A DNA stretch of 64,000 nucleotides, from contig CM065176.1 of the NCBI GenBank assembly GCA_033026295.1, forward strand, positions 10,209,945 through 10,273,944. The letters run 5' to 3'. How positions within the stretch are numbered: the stretch's first letter is position 1; the number at the start of each line of letters is the position of its first letter. Source of the DNA: Channa striata (taxonomy: Eukaryota; Chordata; Actinopteri; Anabantiformes; Channidae). This document shows positions 1 to 12,900 of the stretch, in pieces. The translations under genes were made by a program, and so were the position numbers. The notes under the pieces are model-generated. The model saw only the letters and a program-made list of their open reading frames with translations. It made no database searches and was not told the DNA's origin.

Positions 1-147
1 CCGGACTGCAGCATGTTGATATGTGAGCATACACCTGTCATAATGACCAAAAGAAGTACAAGCTTTCTGCAAACCCAGCTGACAAAGAGGTTACCAATGC
101 CAAGCGTGGGGGATTAGAGTGGCAGTGGAACCCCTCAGACCCAGCTA

Positions 148-156
148 ACACACACA

Positions 157-188
<32 letters not shown>

Positions 189-189
189 T
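148..189. repeat. CA microsatellite
   Basis: About 42 bases of (CA)n with two A insertions. Confidence 0.95.
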
Positions 190-423
190 ATACCGGGGAA
201 ACCCCACTCATTCCATCAATGCTATTTGCATAACTCGGAGAAAAACGCTCCACACAGCAGTTAACTTTTCCATGTGCGCCACACAGTAGAGACGCTGTTA
301 TGATAATTGTCCTCTTACACGACCAGAGTGCATATAGAGTCCAGTATTTACAGTAAGAAAATAAAGACAGGAGGGATTATGAAAGGGGGAGAGGAAAAAG
401 GGATGGGGAGGAAAAGTAAAAGA

Positions 424-443
424 CAGAGAGAGAGAGAGAGAGA
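424..443. repeat. GA microsatellite
   Basis: Ten GA units in a purine-rich stretch. Confidence 0.9.
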
Positions 444-887
444 AAAGTGCTGATCAGGAAAGAGAGTGGGGTTCCACGGATATCCCCCCAACACAAACAC
501 ATCCAGTGTTGATTTTTGTCATTTTCTTGGCTCGGAGAAGTCCAGAAGTTGGCAGAACAGTGAGCTCTCTGATGGCTTGTATGACTGGCTGTCATGTTCT
601 TAAAGGTGGCTTCCCGCTGCCTCGGTGTTTGCCCCTTCCCTCCCTCTGTGGTGACCCTCGCCTCGCTTCTACCTACTCTTGCTTCCGTACTTGTCTTTAT
701 TCACTCCATCTCTTCCCCGTCTGTCCTCCCCAGCCCCACTGAAAAAACAATCAACCTGGAATCAGTTGTGCCGCCTGCTACACCTACTTCCCAGCTGGCA
801 TCCATTGTTTGCAATTAGCAAACATGTGTCTGACAGCGTGCGCACATGTACATGTGCAAACCTGCTTGCACATTTTTGCAGGCCTCC

Positions 888-905
888 GTGTGTGTGTGTG
901 TGTGT
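888..905. repeat. GT microsatellite
   Basis: Nine uninterrupted GT units. Confidence 0.9.
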
Positions 906-1924
906 TAGGATGCACAGTGTGTGGACATGGTCTGAGTAGAACTACACCTTCTGCACATTTTACCATCAGCAGAAAATCAGGCAGCCTGGGAAAACCATGG
1001 AAGGACATGAGTATGAGCAGGTCCAATTATTAAGAAGGATCCATCAATATGCAGAGCGAGTCCTGGAGCGGGCTCAGCAGAAAAACATGGCAAAAAAAAG
1101 TGAAAGAAAAAAATGTGGTTCTTACGAGGAGGGAGAGAAAAATCTGTCTTTACAATCCCCCTGTTTCGGCTTGCCAACTTTCTGCTGGCTGTTGGTAGTG
1201 CGGAAATGAGAGCGTGCTAGATTCTCCCCTCCTGAGAATAACACAAACCCCTCAAAGCTCAAATCAAACACACAATCCACGTCACAGGAAACCATTTTGA
1301 AGCGTAAAACCTCCCAATGGGAGCTCCATTTGAATGCTGCGGGTATGCGCTGCCTTGCTTGCCCTCTGCGCCTCCCCCTCTCTTCCCTCCCGCTCTCTCA
1401 AGGTTTCAACCACAACCTAACCCGAACCACACCACCTCTCAGACGACAAGACTCCCTTTCTCTCGCTCCCCATCCATTTCCCCTTTCTTCCTTTTCCTTT
1501 TTCTTTGTTCTTTGCCATTCTCTCTCTCCCTGCACAATCGATACGTAGACAGATAGATGAACCATGTACCAGCCTTCTCTGTTGAAATCCTCCACAGCCC
1601 ACACCTCCAGCCCTTCATGTGAAAGCCTCGGCCACAACCTCTGGTACCCCCATCCTGCCCTCCTCACTTCTGTAAACCATCCCTTCCCTTCTCCCCTCAC
1701 CCACTTTTTCCTCATGTTTGCCTGGCAATTGAAACGCAAAGGTCAGGGGGGCATATGGGAGGCAATCACAGTAGTTTGTTTTGGCTCTCTCACCCCCACA
1801 CCAAGTCCTTGGCTGTGCGGGAGCAATGCCGCCACCTTGCCTGCTTGCTGCCTGGGAAACAAACACATCCTTAATCACTCAGAGGCCCTGTATCCGCCAA
1901 GGCTGCATTGGAAGAGCCGCGCTT

Positions 1925-2230
1925 GACAAGCTCTGGCCAGAAAGGTTGGACTCCATCTGATGAACTCGAGCTCTACAAGTCAGGCTGTGTCTACTGAACC
2001 CCGGCCACATTAGCGGCAGCCAGACAGTCAAATCCAGGTCGCACTACATGAGTACCCTTTGTTGAAACGGAGCCAGGGGACGACATACTCTTCAAGCTCA
2101 GTGTCTACTCGACCCAGGCCACTCTAATCAATCCTCGATGGTCAAACCTAGGCCAGGGAAGTCAAACCCAGTCGAGTGAAACCAGGCCACAAACGTTCAG
2201 CCATGCCGGTTGAAATCAAGCCAGAAAAGG
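1925..2230. repeat. degenerate internal repeat with AACCCAGGCCA-like units
   Basis: Irregularly spaced variants recur: GAACCCCGGCCACAT, CAAATCCAGGTCGCAC, GACCCAGGCCACTC, CAAACCTAGGCCAGG, CAAACCCAGTCGAGT, GAAACCAGGCCACAA, GAAATCAAGCCAGAA. The stretch GTGTCTACTGAACCCCGGCC also matches GTGTCTACTCGACCCAGGCC 113 bp later. It looks like an old minisatellite; no protein frame runs through it. Confidence 0.5.
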
Positions 2231-2781
2231 CAGATCTATCCTTGGCTGGGTGAGCAGTTCTGTCAGTATGTTGGCTAACAGTGGGATTCTCTGACGTAAG
2301 CACCGCACAGCTGAAGGCTGGCAGTGAAAGGAGATGTAAGACAGGAGAGACGATGTTTTAAATAAGAGCCAGTGCTCAACAAGGCATTTAGAACAGAAAT
2401 GGTTTAGACCGCTAGTCTTACACCATCCATCCCTCCTAATCCCCAGAACCAAGACCTATAGCTTCGAAAGCTCACTCTTTTTTCTTTCTGGTAATCTTTC
2501 TTTCACCACTTCACCTTCCCAGATATTTTCCTAACCGCCCGCCCCCCTCTTCTTGGGAACCACTCTTCCCACAGCGTAATTATGCATCAATCAGTGATAA
2601 GTCTGAATAACTAGGATCAGTGAAATTTACATATTCAGCTCTGAGAATGTGTTTTATATATCTAGATCACAGGTATCATTACACTGCCAGTCAGAGTGTC
2701 TGCAAATCCCCTGCCACTGTCATCGCTGTTTGACAGTAAGCATTAAAGCGGGGCATCAGGTCCATGTCAGTCTTTGAAGAA

Positions 2782-2787
<6 letters not shown>

Positions 2788-2818
<31 letters not shown>
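2788..2818. repeat. CA microsatellite
   Basis: About 15 uninterrupted CA units after a CT-rich lead. Confidence 0.95.
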
Positions 2819-2819
<1 letters not shown>

Positions 2820-5800
2820 CATCACCACTACACTCACAGTGTTACGCTCTGCCTCCATCAGGATGGCAGACAATTAACCTCAAACTCTGCTTCCTGGATA
2901 ATATAAAGAGATTAGTGACCCTGGTTTGATTGTGCGTGATGAGAAGAGACTTGTGTTAAAGTACAGGAGATCTACATTACTTGGAGGAAATTAAGCCAGT
3001 CTCTAAGGCTCTTTGTTCCCATGGTCTCTCCTCCTCTAAACTGTCTTTCAAGTTGACGTGACCGGCGGGCAGGCGCAGAGCACTGATCCCCATCCAGTCC
3101 ACCGTACAGCCAGGCGATAGCTGGAGCCCTGAGCAGGTACACGAAGCGATGAGACCAGCTGGGACTTCCAGGAAGTTCAGCATCAGGGATTAGTCTGTGT
3201 TATTGACTTGGCAAAGCCTCCAGCCAGTACGAATCCATCAGTGAGGGGTTCACTGACTGCACAAGTGCACACATGTGTATGTGTGCAGATCAGGGCTCAG
3301 TGCTCTGTAGTCCAGATGGGTGGCCAGGCCTCAGTTGATTTCTGTTATGACAATTGAACCCATTTGAACCATTAAATCCCTTTCTTTCTCTCCCCGAATC
3401 TCACACATGCCATATGCGTCAACGCAACATCATTCTCATTCTTTGCTCTTTCTGCATACGTATCGCTATCATTAAGTTGTTTAAAATGCAAATGTATGTG
3501 TTCGACAGCTGCCAGGGACAGGGGACCACCCAGTCTGTACAGAAGCACCGTGTCGATAGCAGATAAGCTGAAATAGTGTCCGAAGAAATTCTTCCCCTCT
3601 TTCAGACAAAAGACTATGCCACAAAAAAACAATGCCCACTGGCTCCTCCCCCTCTCTGTCACCATGAATAAATCTCTCGCCTCAAACGCAGATCAAAGAC
3701 CCTGCTATTCCCATTTAGCAATGAAGGCTGGCATGTGCCATCTTCCACTGTCAGGACGTCTAATTGATCCCATTTGATGTTGGGAGAAAGGCGGCGAGGG
3801 GAAGGATCTCTGGAGAAACACAAAGTCGGAAAACAGCATTCAGCTGTTATTAAGCACCAGTACACTGGAGGAAACCAGTATATGAAATGACTTGGCTTTA
3901 CCAATTCATCTTTCGTGTAACACTGAATGAACTTCCAACGAACATGGAAGCAATAAGATGTCTCACATAAACCAGACTGCTACAAGATGTTGCAGAATTC
4001 TACAAACAAACAGTGTCAGAGGAGCCGTTCAGATCTTTAACCAAAGTCAAATACCACATTAAAAAGAATTAGCACCAATATGCAGAGGTAATTATAACCT
4101 CTTTATGTCATTACGGGCAGTTTAATTTTAAAGACAGCTGTAAAGCAATGTTAAATATCATTTGTTTTATAGAATTTTCTTTAAATCTGCAAAGCTGAGT
4201 AGTAAAAACTGTCAAATGACTGTAGTGGTGCTGACACAGTGTCGCCCTCTAAAATGTGGTAGAATAATTAAAAACTGGGAAGCAGCGATGGGAAGTGCAT
4301 TAGTACTGTACATTATTGCTGTTTGGACTTTTTATGCCCCTACAAACATCTTTACATGTAAACTTTACTATTCTATACCTCTATTGTTACTGGTTACATT
4401 CATTTCACATTCAATAGAAAAACCGTGGTCATCTTATCAGAAAACAATGCACTGTTATAGATATAACAACCAAGTCGAATAGTACGTTATTAAAATTATC
4501 TTAATTTTCATATGCTACTTTTACTGTCTAACGTGGCAAGTACTTATTATAGAGTGTATTACAAACAAACTAACATCAAATCATTACATTACTGTGGCTG
4601 ATGCTAAATTGCCCAGAGGTGTGAATGTAAGTGGGAATGGTTGTATGTCTGTCCAAGGTACTTAATAAATATCATTTTCATCAACGTATGCATTATTGTA
4701 TGGGTTAATTGATTCCTGTTTCTTTGTACCGTGACTAATATTTTCAACAAAACAATGTGAGCATTAAATACACTGACAGCAGAAGGTCATCTGTCTGTGC
4801 AACAATGAAGCGCCAGATCATTTGTTTCCTACAGTTTACGTCTTCAGTTGTTGCTCCTGGCTCCGAGCCAGTAAATGTATAAATGTGAGCAAAGGTTGGC
4901 TGTGTATATACACATCAGGGGGGATTTAATGTATGTGCTAGTAGTTCACAGGGAGGCATGAATAAGAGCATCATGTGCGCATATGTTTGTGTGTGTCTAT
5001 TAAATTCTTGGAAACATGTAAGATGTCAAGTTTTTTTTCATGTATATGGTACATGGACTAACACTGAGGCAGACACACATGCACATATACAGCATATACA
5101 CACTTTAGGGGTGACAGAGTGCACTGGCTGAGCTCAGATGAACCAATGGCAACCTGGGGAAGGAGGAATGTGTATGGCGCTGGTCCAAGAGAGGCCGGCA
5201 AAATCCTCAGCAGGCAACCCCGGTTGTCTTAGTAAATACAAGTGTGAGTGTGTGGGAGTGAGAGCATCTGCACTAAAGCCTGGTAAGGATAGTAATTGTG
5301 TAACTATATGAGTGTGTGTAATTTTACAAACTGTTGGCAATGAATTGTGTGAATGTATGAGACAAAGGCTATAAAAACAGTGATGTACAGCCACCCCTCA
5401 GTGGCCCAGTGAACGCATAATGATGAGATAACATACAATAACATGCTCCCCGTGTATTTGTGAGACACTGTTGATGCTTAGGCCCGACTGTAATTTGGTT
5501 TTGTTTTTTGTGTTTTGAAAACCAAAACAATGCAGGCCCTAAGGCCTATTAATTTTATTCAATTCAGCATTTTTAACATGCAAACAACAATTTTTAGGAC
5601 ATTTGTTTTATACAGATAGAAGTGTTTTGTTTGTGTTACAGGTAGGTTACAGATGAATCTCATCCAGAGAAAAACAACACTGACCTTAAAATTTCTTTCT
5701 TCATTGATGTCAATAGTTAGTCCATATGATTTTTTTTTTATGTTTTCCAACTAATATGTTTAATCAAAGGTTTTATTCACAAACTTAAACTGGAACGAGA

Positions 5801-8800
5801 AGATTCCTATTGTAAATTCCTACACAGCTGCAGGATGCAGTGATGCATCCGTAGGTGAACAGTTTCTTTGCGAGCGGGCAGTTACTACAGCCTGCAAGGA
5901 GGAGACCTGTCCCTCAGGGAGGACATAAGGAGCCAGGGAAGATGCTCACTATAGCGCCACTCATCCCACTGATTCCAAAAATAAAGCATGATGTCATGCA
6001 GATTCCAAACGTGGACTGCAGTTGCAGAAACAGGGTCATGTGTGCTCCTGACTAATGCACAACTGAACGAACAAAAAAAAGATGAGAGAGCGAAAGGAGT
6101 AAGGATGTAAAAAAAGAGCCGAGTGAAGCGCTGTTTAAAATATTCAACCCCCCTCCATTAACCAAGCGTGTAGTGATGGGAACACAACTTTCACTGTACA
6201 TCTCAAAGAGAGAGGAGAGACGGTGCACTGTGGGAGTAGACCTCTTTCATCTAGCAGCCCTTAAATCCAGCTCAGCATTTTCTCAGTGATGTCATCTCTT
6301 TTGCACTCTTACTTCACCCTCTTCACTTTCTCCCTCGCCCTCCATCTGCTCCATCACTCCGTCCTTCCCGAGTTTTCTGCGTTTCACGCGCACATGCTCA
6401 CGTTGCCTCATCGTGTGTAAGCCCCGCAGCATGTGACGCATCTTGATCAGCGAACATTGATCCCTATAAATCTGCAGCTGCCCACAGTCAACCTGAGTTC
6501 AGCTAAAATCACCAAGCCTCTGCATCCCCTTGTTCCTTCACACTTCTGCCACACAGCATCATCTCACAGTCGGGGAAAACACGGTGTTAACAAACAGGGA
6601 AATGGCTGCCAGCTGCACGGACAGGGCCGGACAGGGGGGGACACATTGTGCTTGCTTTTTATTGGGTATGAAGAGAAGGGAGCGGCATGGAAAGAACATG
6701 AAGAAAAGAGTGCAAAAAGAGGAGTGTAGGCCTATTTAGCTCTGGAACAAAAAGGGTCTTTGAAGCTATTTAACAGTCATTAATTGTTTTTATAGCAGTG
6801 AAGTTGTTGCTGTATTTTACTTACTGAACACTTCCATCTGGGAAAATTTTTTAAAACACTGACAGGTTTGCATCTTAACTTGGTGATTTAAGGCTCGACT
6901 TCTCTGCAGGAGATAGCAATCTGGCCAGTCTCTGCTAGCAAAGTCTGATGTGTTCTTGCAGGAGCTCCCCACACTCACCGACATTTACTGGCATCCAGTT
7001 GATGATGAAGAGAATAACACACATCATAACACATTTTTTTTTATATTCATAAGTATTTGAAAGTGCTCTGTTCTGAGCCTCCCGGTCTGGGGATACCATA
7101 AAAAATTGTGTGTTCAACAGCTCATTTACAGTAACACTCCATCGCAACAGACTGCCTCACCTGACACTTTAGAAGCTCCCTGCCGGTGTACGCAGCGAGC
7201 TCGGAGCCACCTGGTTTTCCATGAAGGTCACACCACGAGTGAGGACAGCACACCACTCAACTCCACTAGATAACTGCAGCGCTTTCCCAGCCATTCCTCA
7301 ACACAACAGCATCGAAGTAGGACTCGCATGTATTGTTTGAATAAAAAAAAGATGTTTAAAGACACACAAGAAACCACAGTAAAAGCATATACAAATTATT
7401 GTTAAAGAATAAACTGCCCACGCCAACAAATTCTAAAGGGATGGGATTATAAAAACAATATTTATGGCATTTATTCTGCCTTATAAGTTTCAAGGTCAAC
7501 CTTGTAGTGTGTTCTTCTCTGGGAAGAGAAACAATCTGTTTTATTCACGCCCAAACACTGCACGACTTTGGCAGGTCTTCCACAGATGTTCTCACTTAAA
7601 TCAAAGCGTATCCTTCCTCAGCTCATGTACCATTTTTATTGATTAGAATCACATCGCAATTATGTTGTCGGCAAAACTGTTATGATGGATAAGAATTGAC
7701 TTTTGTTTTCAGTGTAATATAAATGCTGTCAAGAAAAACATCATTTTAATCACTCAGACCCAGTCTATTAAGAAAACACCATGTTACATTGTATGTCTCA
7801 ATGGCTTTGACCATCTATGACTTCACTTATTGTTGTACTATTTCCGCCCCATGAATGCTTTCTTGTTTTGCTTTTTGATTTAATTAGTCGTTCCTGTTTA
7901 CTTGTGCTTTGTAAAGACTTGCAGTGACTAAGAGACATTTATCTGTGTGAGCAAGAGATGAGCTCATTAACCACGTATCTTAGTGTCTGTGCACTATTAA
8001 ATTTGTCATGTTTCTGACTGTAGGTAAAGGAATCCAAAATGTCCAGAACACAGCCCTATAAGGAGCCCTTAAACACTTACATCAGCACCCCAATATTAGA
8101 AATGGCTGCAGTGGGCATGTGCTTGTACAAGTTGTGCATCCAATTTAGAAGGAACAGGGTATCCCCATGACAAGGAACAGGATGAGAACAGGGACAGATT
8201 ACTGTTTGGCAAACAGCAGAACTTGATTTCCCAACTTTCATGTGGGGTCTGCTCAGGCCGGGAGGAGAGCGAGAACAGGAATTTGGTCTCCCCCTCTGCT
8301 GGTTAAGCAGCTGTTTCTCTAGAGGTCCAGTCTGGGCAACAGCGAGCGGAGCAAAGAAAGAGGAAAAACAAAAAGTGAGAAAGTGAGAACGAGGCAGACA
8401 AAAAAGAAACGGTGTGGCTGTGTAATAGAAAGCCTGTTTTGTTCCAAATCAGATTGCTTTATAGCAATGCAGGGGGTGAGTGGTTCCAGGCAGCGGACAA
8501 AGGGCCAACAAGATCAATATTGACATTCTCCTTAGTGATAGCTGAGTTGGCTGGGTGAGGCCAAGGACTGGACCTTTGTATTAGCCAGCGAGCGTTAGTG
8601 GTCACGGCTGGGGGACACTTACTGTAACCTTGGCTGTTCAGCATAATGGACGGTCTGAGCGAGCCGAGGAGAGGTCCCTCCCCTTTGTGGGCCTTATTAC
8701 CGTAAGAGAGCTCAGTCCCCTAGTGGTCCGACTGAAAAACAGATCATTACATTGTCAAAACAGCTACCAGACCGTGTTGGCACACGCCGGCCTGTGTGAA

Positions 8801-8903
8801 GAACGACGTCTCGAAGTGCCAGTTATTGAACGTGGCAGCCATGGGAGATGAGGCAAGGAGAACACATGAAAAAGTAAGCACGGGACTTTTGGACAAGTGA
8901 CTG

Positions 8904-8909
8904 TTTATT
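8904..8909 (-). terminator. mrpl23: candidate mrpl23 polyadenylation signal
   Basis: The plus strand reads TTTATT, i.e. AATAAA on the mrpl23 strand, about 830 nt after the stop. I found no AATAAA or ATTAAA closer to the stop, but variant signals (for example AATAAG near 9587) could be used instead. This is a candidate by motif only. Confidence 0.3.
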
Positions 8910-9736
8910 AGTTCTTGTTCCACCAGCACTTACAATTAGATTCACTGGCAAGTACAGCATGGTAGGCAAACACACACAAACACCGGGTGTAATCTTTTCT
9001 CAGAGGTATGGCAAGAGGTGCTACCACAAAATAATAAAACACTCCAGCAAATTCCATGTCGTTGCTTTGCTGAAACAGCATCTGAATTGTTGTTTACCTA
9101 AAGTGGTCAATTAATCCAAGGCAAACTCATAAAAGAGGAAAGGATGTGGGCTGTCCAGATAGTCTGATCCAACTGGCTGAGAGTCAGGGCTACTAGGAAT
9201 ACCACACTGTACCCCTCCCCAGCATGGCAGAGCAAGAGTGCTGAAGGAGAGGGACAAGGAGCCAGAGGGGACAACACAGGAGACAGACAAAAAGGAAACC
9301 CCTGAGGAAAAAGGAGACACAAAGAAGTAGGAGGTGCTCAGGTGCTGGTGCCAATGAGGAGGAGAATAAGGAGAAAGAGGTGGGACGGGAGGAGTAGGAG
9401 GAGGAAGGAGAGGAGGTCATCTGAGGTGACAGGGATTCTGTGTGGTGGGCTGGTTTCATGAAAGATGGACTCAGGCCACTCTCCTCCTCCTCCTGTGAGC
9501 CTGTTCTGGCTCGGGTTAGTGTAGTCGAGTCTCACAAAACTTACACACACCCAACACATGTCTGCAGCCTCCGCACACACATGCTTATTCTTCTTTACTA
9601 CACATTCAAGAGTGTTTCTTACCGAAATAGAAGTGACATCACAACAGTCGCATTGTAAATCAATACTTGTTGCTTCTAGTAAAAACACCCACAGATACAC
9701 ACACGCACACATTCGGGTCTTGGTCAGTGGGTTGTC

Positions 9737-9901
9737 TCAGAGTCCGAACCACTCGGTGACCCCTCCTCTCCTGGGGTCGAGTTTCTGCCTCTGCTTCTCG
9801 TCCTCCATGAACTTCTCCTGCATCTCCTCCATGGAGCCCTCCGCTGGTGCCCGCTCCTTTTGCGGGAAGACGTCAGGGAAGGTGAATGTCTGGCTCTGAG
9901 C
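9737..9901 (-). CDS. mrpl23: mrpl23 coding exon 5 (C-terminus and stop)
   Basis: Final exon: AQSQTFTFPDVFPQKERAPA, an acidic/basic helix (EEMQEKFMEDEKQRQK), then LDPRRGGVTEWFGL and TGA at 9739-9737. The QTFTFPD and DPRRGGV..WFGL motifs are diagnostic of vertebrate MRPL23; this mitochondria-specific C-terminal extension is absent from bacterial L23. The acceptor is CCCAG at 9906-9902. Upstream in-frame residues are intron, not coding. The 3' UTR lies below 9737; the nearest AATAAA on this strand that I see is at 8909-8904. Confidence 0.96.
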   Translation of the reverse strand, partial: AQSQTFTFPDVFPQKERAPAEGSMEEMQEKFMEDEKQRQKLDPRRGGVTEWFGL

Positions 9902-12900
9902 CTGGGATTTGGGCGCAAAAGAAAGATACAAAAATTAAATAAAAAATTAGCAAGAAACCCAATAGCAAAGTTGCACAAACCTACTATCAAACGTTATTTT
10001 ACAAACCATTTTTTGTCTCAATCTGCAGATTTCTTTTTCTTTGCAAAGTAAGATTCCCGATTTGGACTTGGGTAAACTGTTTCTGCCTCTATATTCCTCT
10101 ACCAGTTACACAAATGCTCCCTTTCTCTCTGGCCTTCCATTTCTCCAACTCTCTCCCACATTTAATCTCTCATCTCTCTCCATTTCTCTGGTCCTGATTT
10201 ATTCAGAGGGAAAGGATGGTATCCATTATTTATTCCATACCAACCCATCTCTGGCCATGGCTAATGCATCACTGGCCCAACCGTAGTCTGTGTCAGGCTA
10301 CCGTAGAGTACAGTACACCACACACACATGAATGCTTGCACACCCACACACAAACACGCACAAAAAAATAACAGGTCAGTGGGTGCAGGCGAGCGCACAT
10401 ATCCATAGCCTATCCCTCTCAGCCTCTCCCATGGACACCTGGCAACAATAATTCACTGTTATCAATCACAAGTGGAGCAGAATCATTGCCGTCCTTAAAA
10501 GACTTTATATAAATCCCGATCATAAGTTTTGATGATGGAGCTGCACTTACAGTACGTGACATTTATTAATGACTGTATGTTTGGATTTTGAGCAATATGT
10601 TACAAATGTTCCCAAAGTGATTAATGATCCATAATGTAGTTTATACCAAACAACAATTTTCACTTCATAATGACAAATAGTCAAATGTCATTACGTGACT
10701 CATAAAGTTATCACTTATTTTATATTAAGGCCCGTTACTATAAAACTAATTGCTTCCATAAACACACTTGTCAATCAAGTATTCGGTTTAAATATTTGAA
10801 ATATTTTGTTTGGGGTCAGTGTGTAGGCGTTAAGGAATGGTCTGGCTCTGATGTGAATGTTACTTTGTCTGCCTCCAACCCCCAAAATACCAAGAGAAAC
10901 ATGCATATAATTACTACATAGCATGGTTTAATTCCCAAAGGGGGAAACAACATGAAGCTCACTCAGCCAAAGATGCAGAACGGAGCTGGCGTAGTCTGCT
11001 CCCAAACATGTTTGGCTGGGGTGACCTGCAGCAAGAGGTTCTGGTCTTAATACTCCATGTTTACACTCGTGCATGTGTAAATGTTTGTGCTCAGCTGCAT
11101 GTTTGCATGTGTTTTGGACAAACACAAAAACATTAATATAAACCAAAATGACAGAACAAGACGAGATAATGTAAGGATTGGAGAGGGTACTAGCTGCAGC
11201 CTGCAGGAAGGCGAGGTTAGATGGTTCGACCCGGCCCTGGGGGTCCAGCCCTGCCCATCTTAATATTTTACTTCATAAAGTAACAGAGGGAGTCCTGCAG
11301 AGTTCTCAGGAACAGTCGCCTTGCTTGCTAGCTTTAACTCTGCCTTGCAATGTCTAAAACCCACATTTAAATATCTTTATGAGTCAGTCAACTGAACTGT
11401 GTGTTAGAGCTATTACTGATACTGTTAACTCGATTACAAACATTCGCACATTTGCTCGACATTGGGTAAATTAGGCTTCCTGACAGCAGGGAGGTTAGAT
11501 ATGCTTCAATTGTGGAAATGTCCTAAGTTACCAATGTCAACACTTGGCTGAATTATTTGAATAATGTCAACTTTAGTATTATAGCAGTATTATACTACAG
11601 TCTGTGCTGAGTGCTGTGCTCTGCAAAATGTTCACATTATATTAGACATTTTAAATTTATCATATTACATTATTTTGGAGTAAAAGAAGGGAAAGTGAGA
11701 GGATAACTGACTGCAATGTGTCGACCCCTGGACTTCAGTACTGCTAAAGGTGGAAATGTCTCCAAGTGTGACTTATTAGACTGCAAAGTTTAGAAACTAT
11801 ATTATACTATACTGTTATTAGTCCAAATATTGATTTAAAAATTAAAGATGATGCATTTTTACAATTTAATTAAATGCAATGTTGCCTCCCATTAGCTTAT
11901 CAAGAGCAAAGCTATTTTTAGCAAACATATTGGTGATGGAGACACTATTAGAATGTAAATGTACCACGTAGTTGCCCTGCTGTTTGGCTTCCTCTTTTTA
12001 GGCATTATTTTATTATGAAAATCTGTGTACAGCAGCTTAACCAAGAATTACCAGGAAACTACAGAGTCTGAGGTTCACTGTGATATTATACGATATTAAA
12101 CCCAGAAGCTGAATAACAACTACAGTCTTACTGATTAAAATTAGAATTGATTGAATGGAATTGTTTCTTTAAAAAAAAGACAATCATATTGGTAGAATGT
12201 GAATCTAAAAATAATTTGAATTCTTTTTTTATCTCTGTGTTTTGTGAAAGTCTTTTAAAATTTGAAAATAAATGCTGCTTGGATGGATATTGGGATATTT
12301 TGCGGACAAACAAAATTCCTCACAGGTCGTGAACATAACATGATGTGGGTGGGGCTGGATCATCCGACTTTGACTTCTCCAAACCTGCACCCAAGCTACA
12401 AAGAGCTATGTCTTATGAACAGAGATTCTTCCTATTTCAAACATATTTTGCTGTTTTCATAAAACACTGCTAACCACAGTTTACAGTAAATAGGCTGCTT
12501 TTGATTTGTGCACTCTTCTGAAAACATAGTACAGAGATATATTATAAGGGCTCCATCCAAAACCATCCGCTACTCACTATACAGTGGTTTACTATATACT
12601 ATTTTCACAATTTTTAGTCGTGTTTGAATGTGGAGTCCATAAATCTATGTACTATATAGTGCACTCAACTCTCCCAAACTGCAACGTTAAATGTTAGGCA
12701 CTTAGCATGTACCCTAATTTCCTGCAACAATCACACAAGGCGATGCTCAACATCTTAGAGATGAGACAATTACTGTTGCTTAAACATCTGTTAGTGATGA
12801 CACAACACGGCAATGATAGCCAAGTGTCCGAATGTCAACTGACCACTCACTACGGTCAAGCACTAAGTGAAAACTATATAGGGAGCAGGGAATGTGAGTA

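Larger units (their letters stand above)
1..8903. other. intergenic DNA downstream of mrpl23, no gene recognised
   Basis: No exon with recognisable protein similarity and flanking splice sites was found on either strand. It contains CA, GA and GT microsatellites, pyrimidine-rich stretches (1.37-1.55 kb, 6.3-6.4 kb) and a degenerate repeat at 1.9-2.2 kb. Short open frames here are low-complexity or lack any recognisable motif. Diverged exons cannot be excluded. Confidence 0.5.

Noticed and set aside
1398..1739. 113-codon minus frame
   Set aside because: Arises from a CT-rich stretch; Arg/Glu/Gly/Lys-rich with no domain and with long plus frames over the same bases.
9355..9417. Purine-rich GGAGGA tract resembling an exonic splicing enhancer or coding Glu/Gly region
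   Set aside because: It is in the presumed mrpl23 3' UTR or flank, and frames through it give low-complexity peptides. Simple-sequence DNA is the better explanation.
11195..11262. tRNA-like B box GGTTCGACCC
   Set aside because: No A box at the right distance and no cloverleaf can be drawn. At most a SINE remnant.
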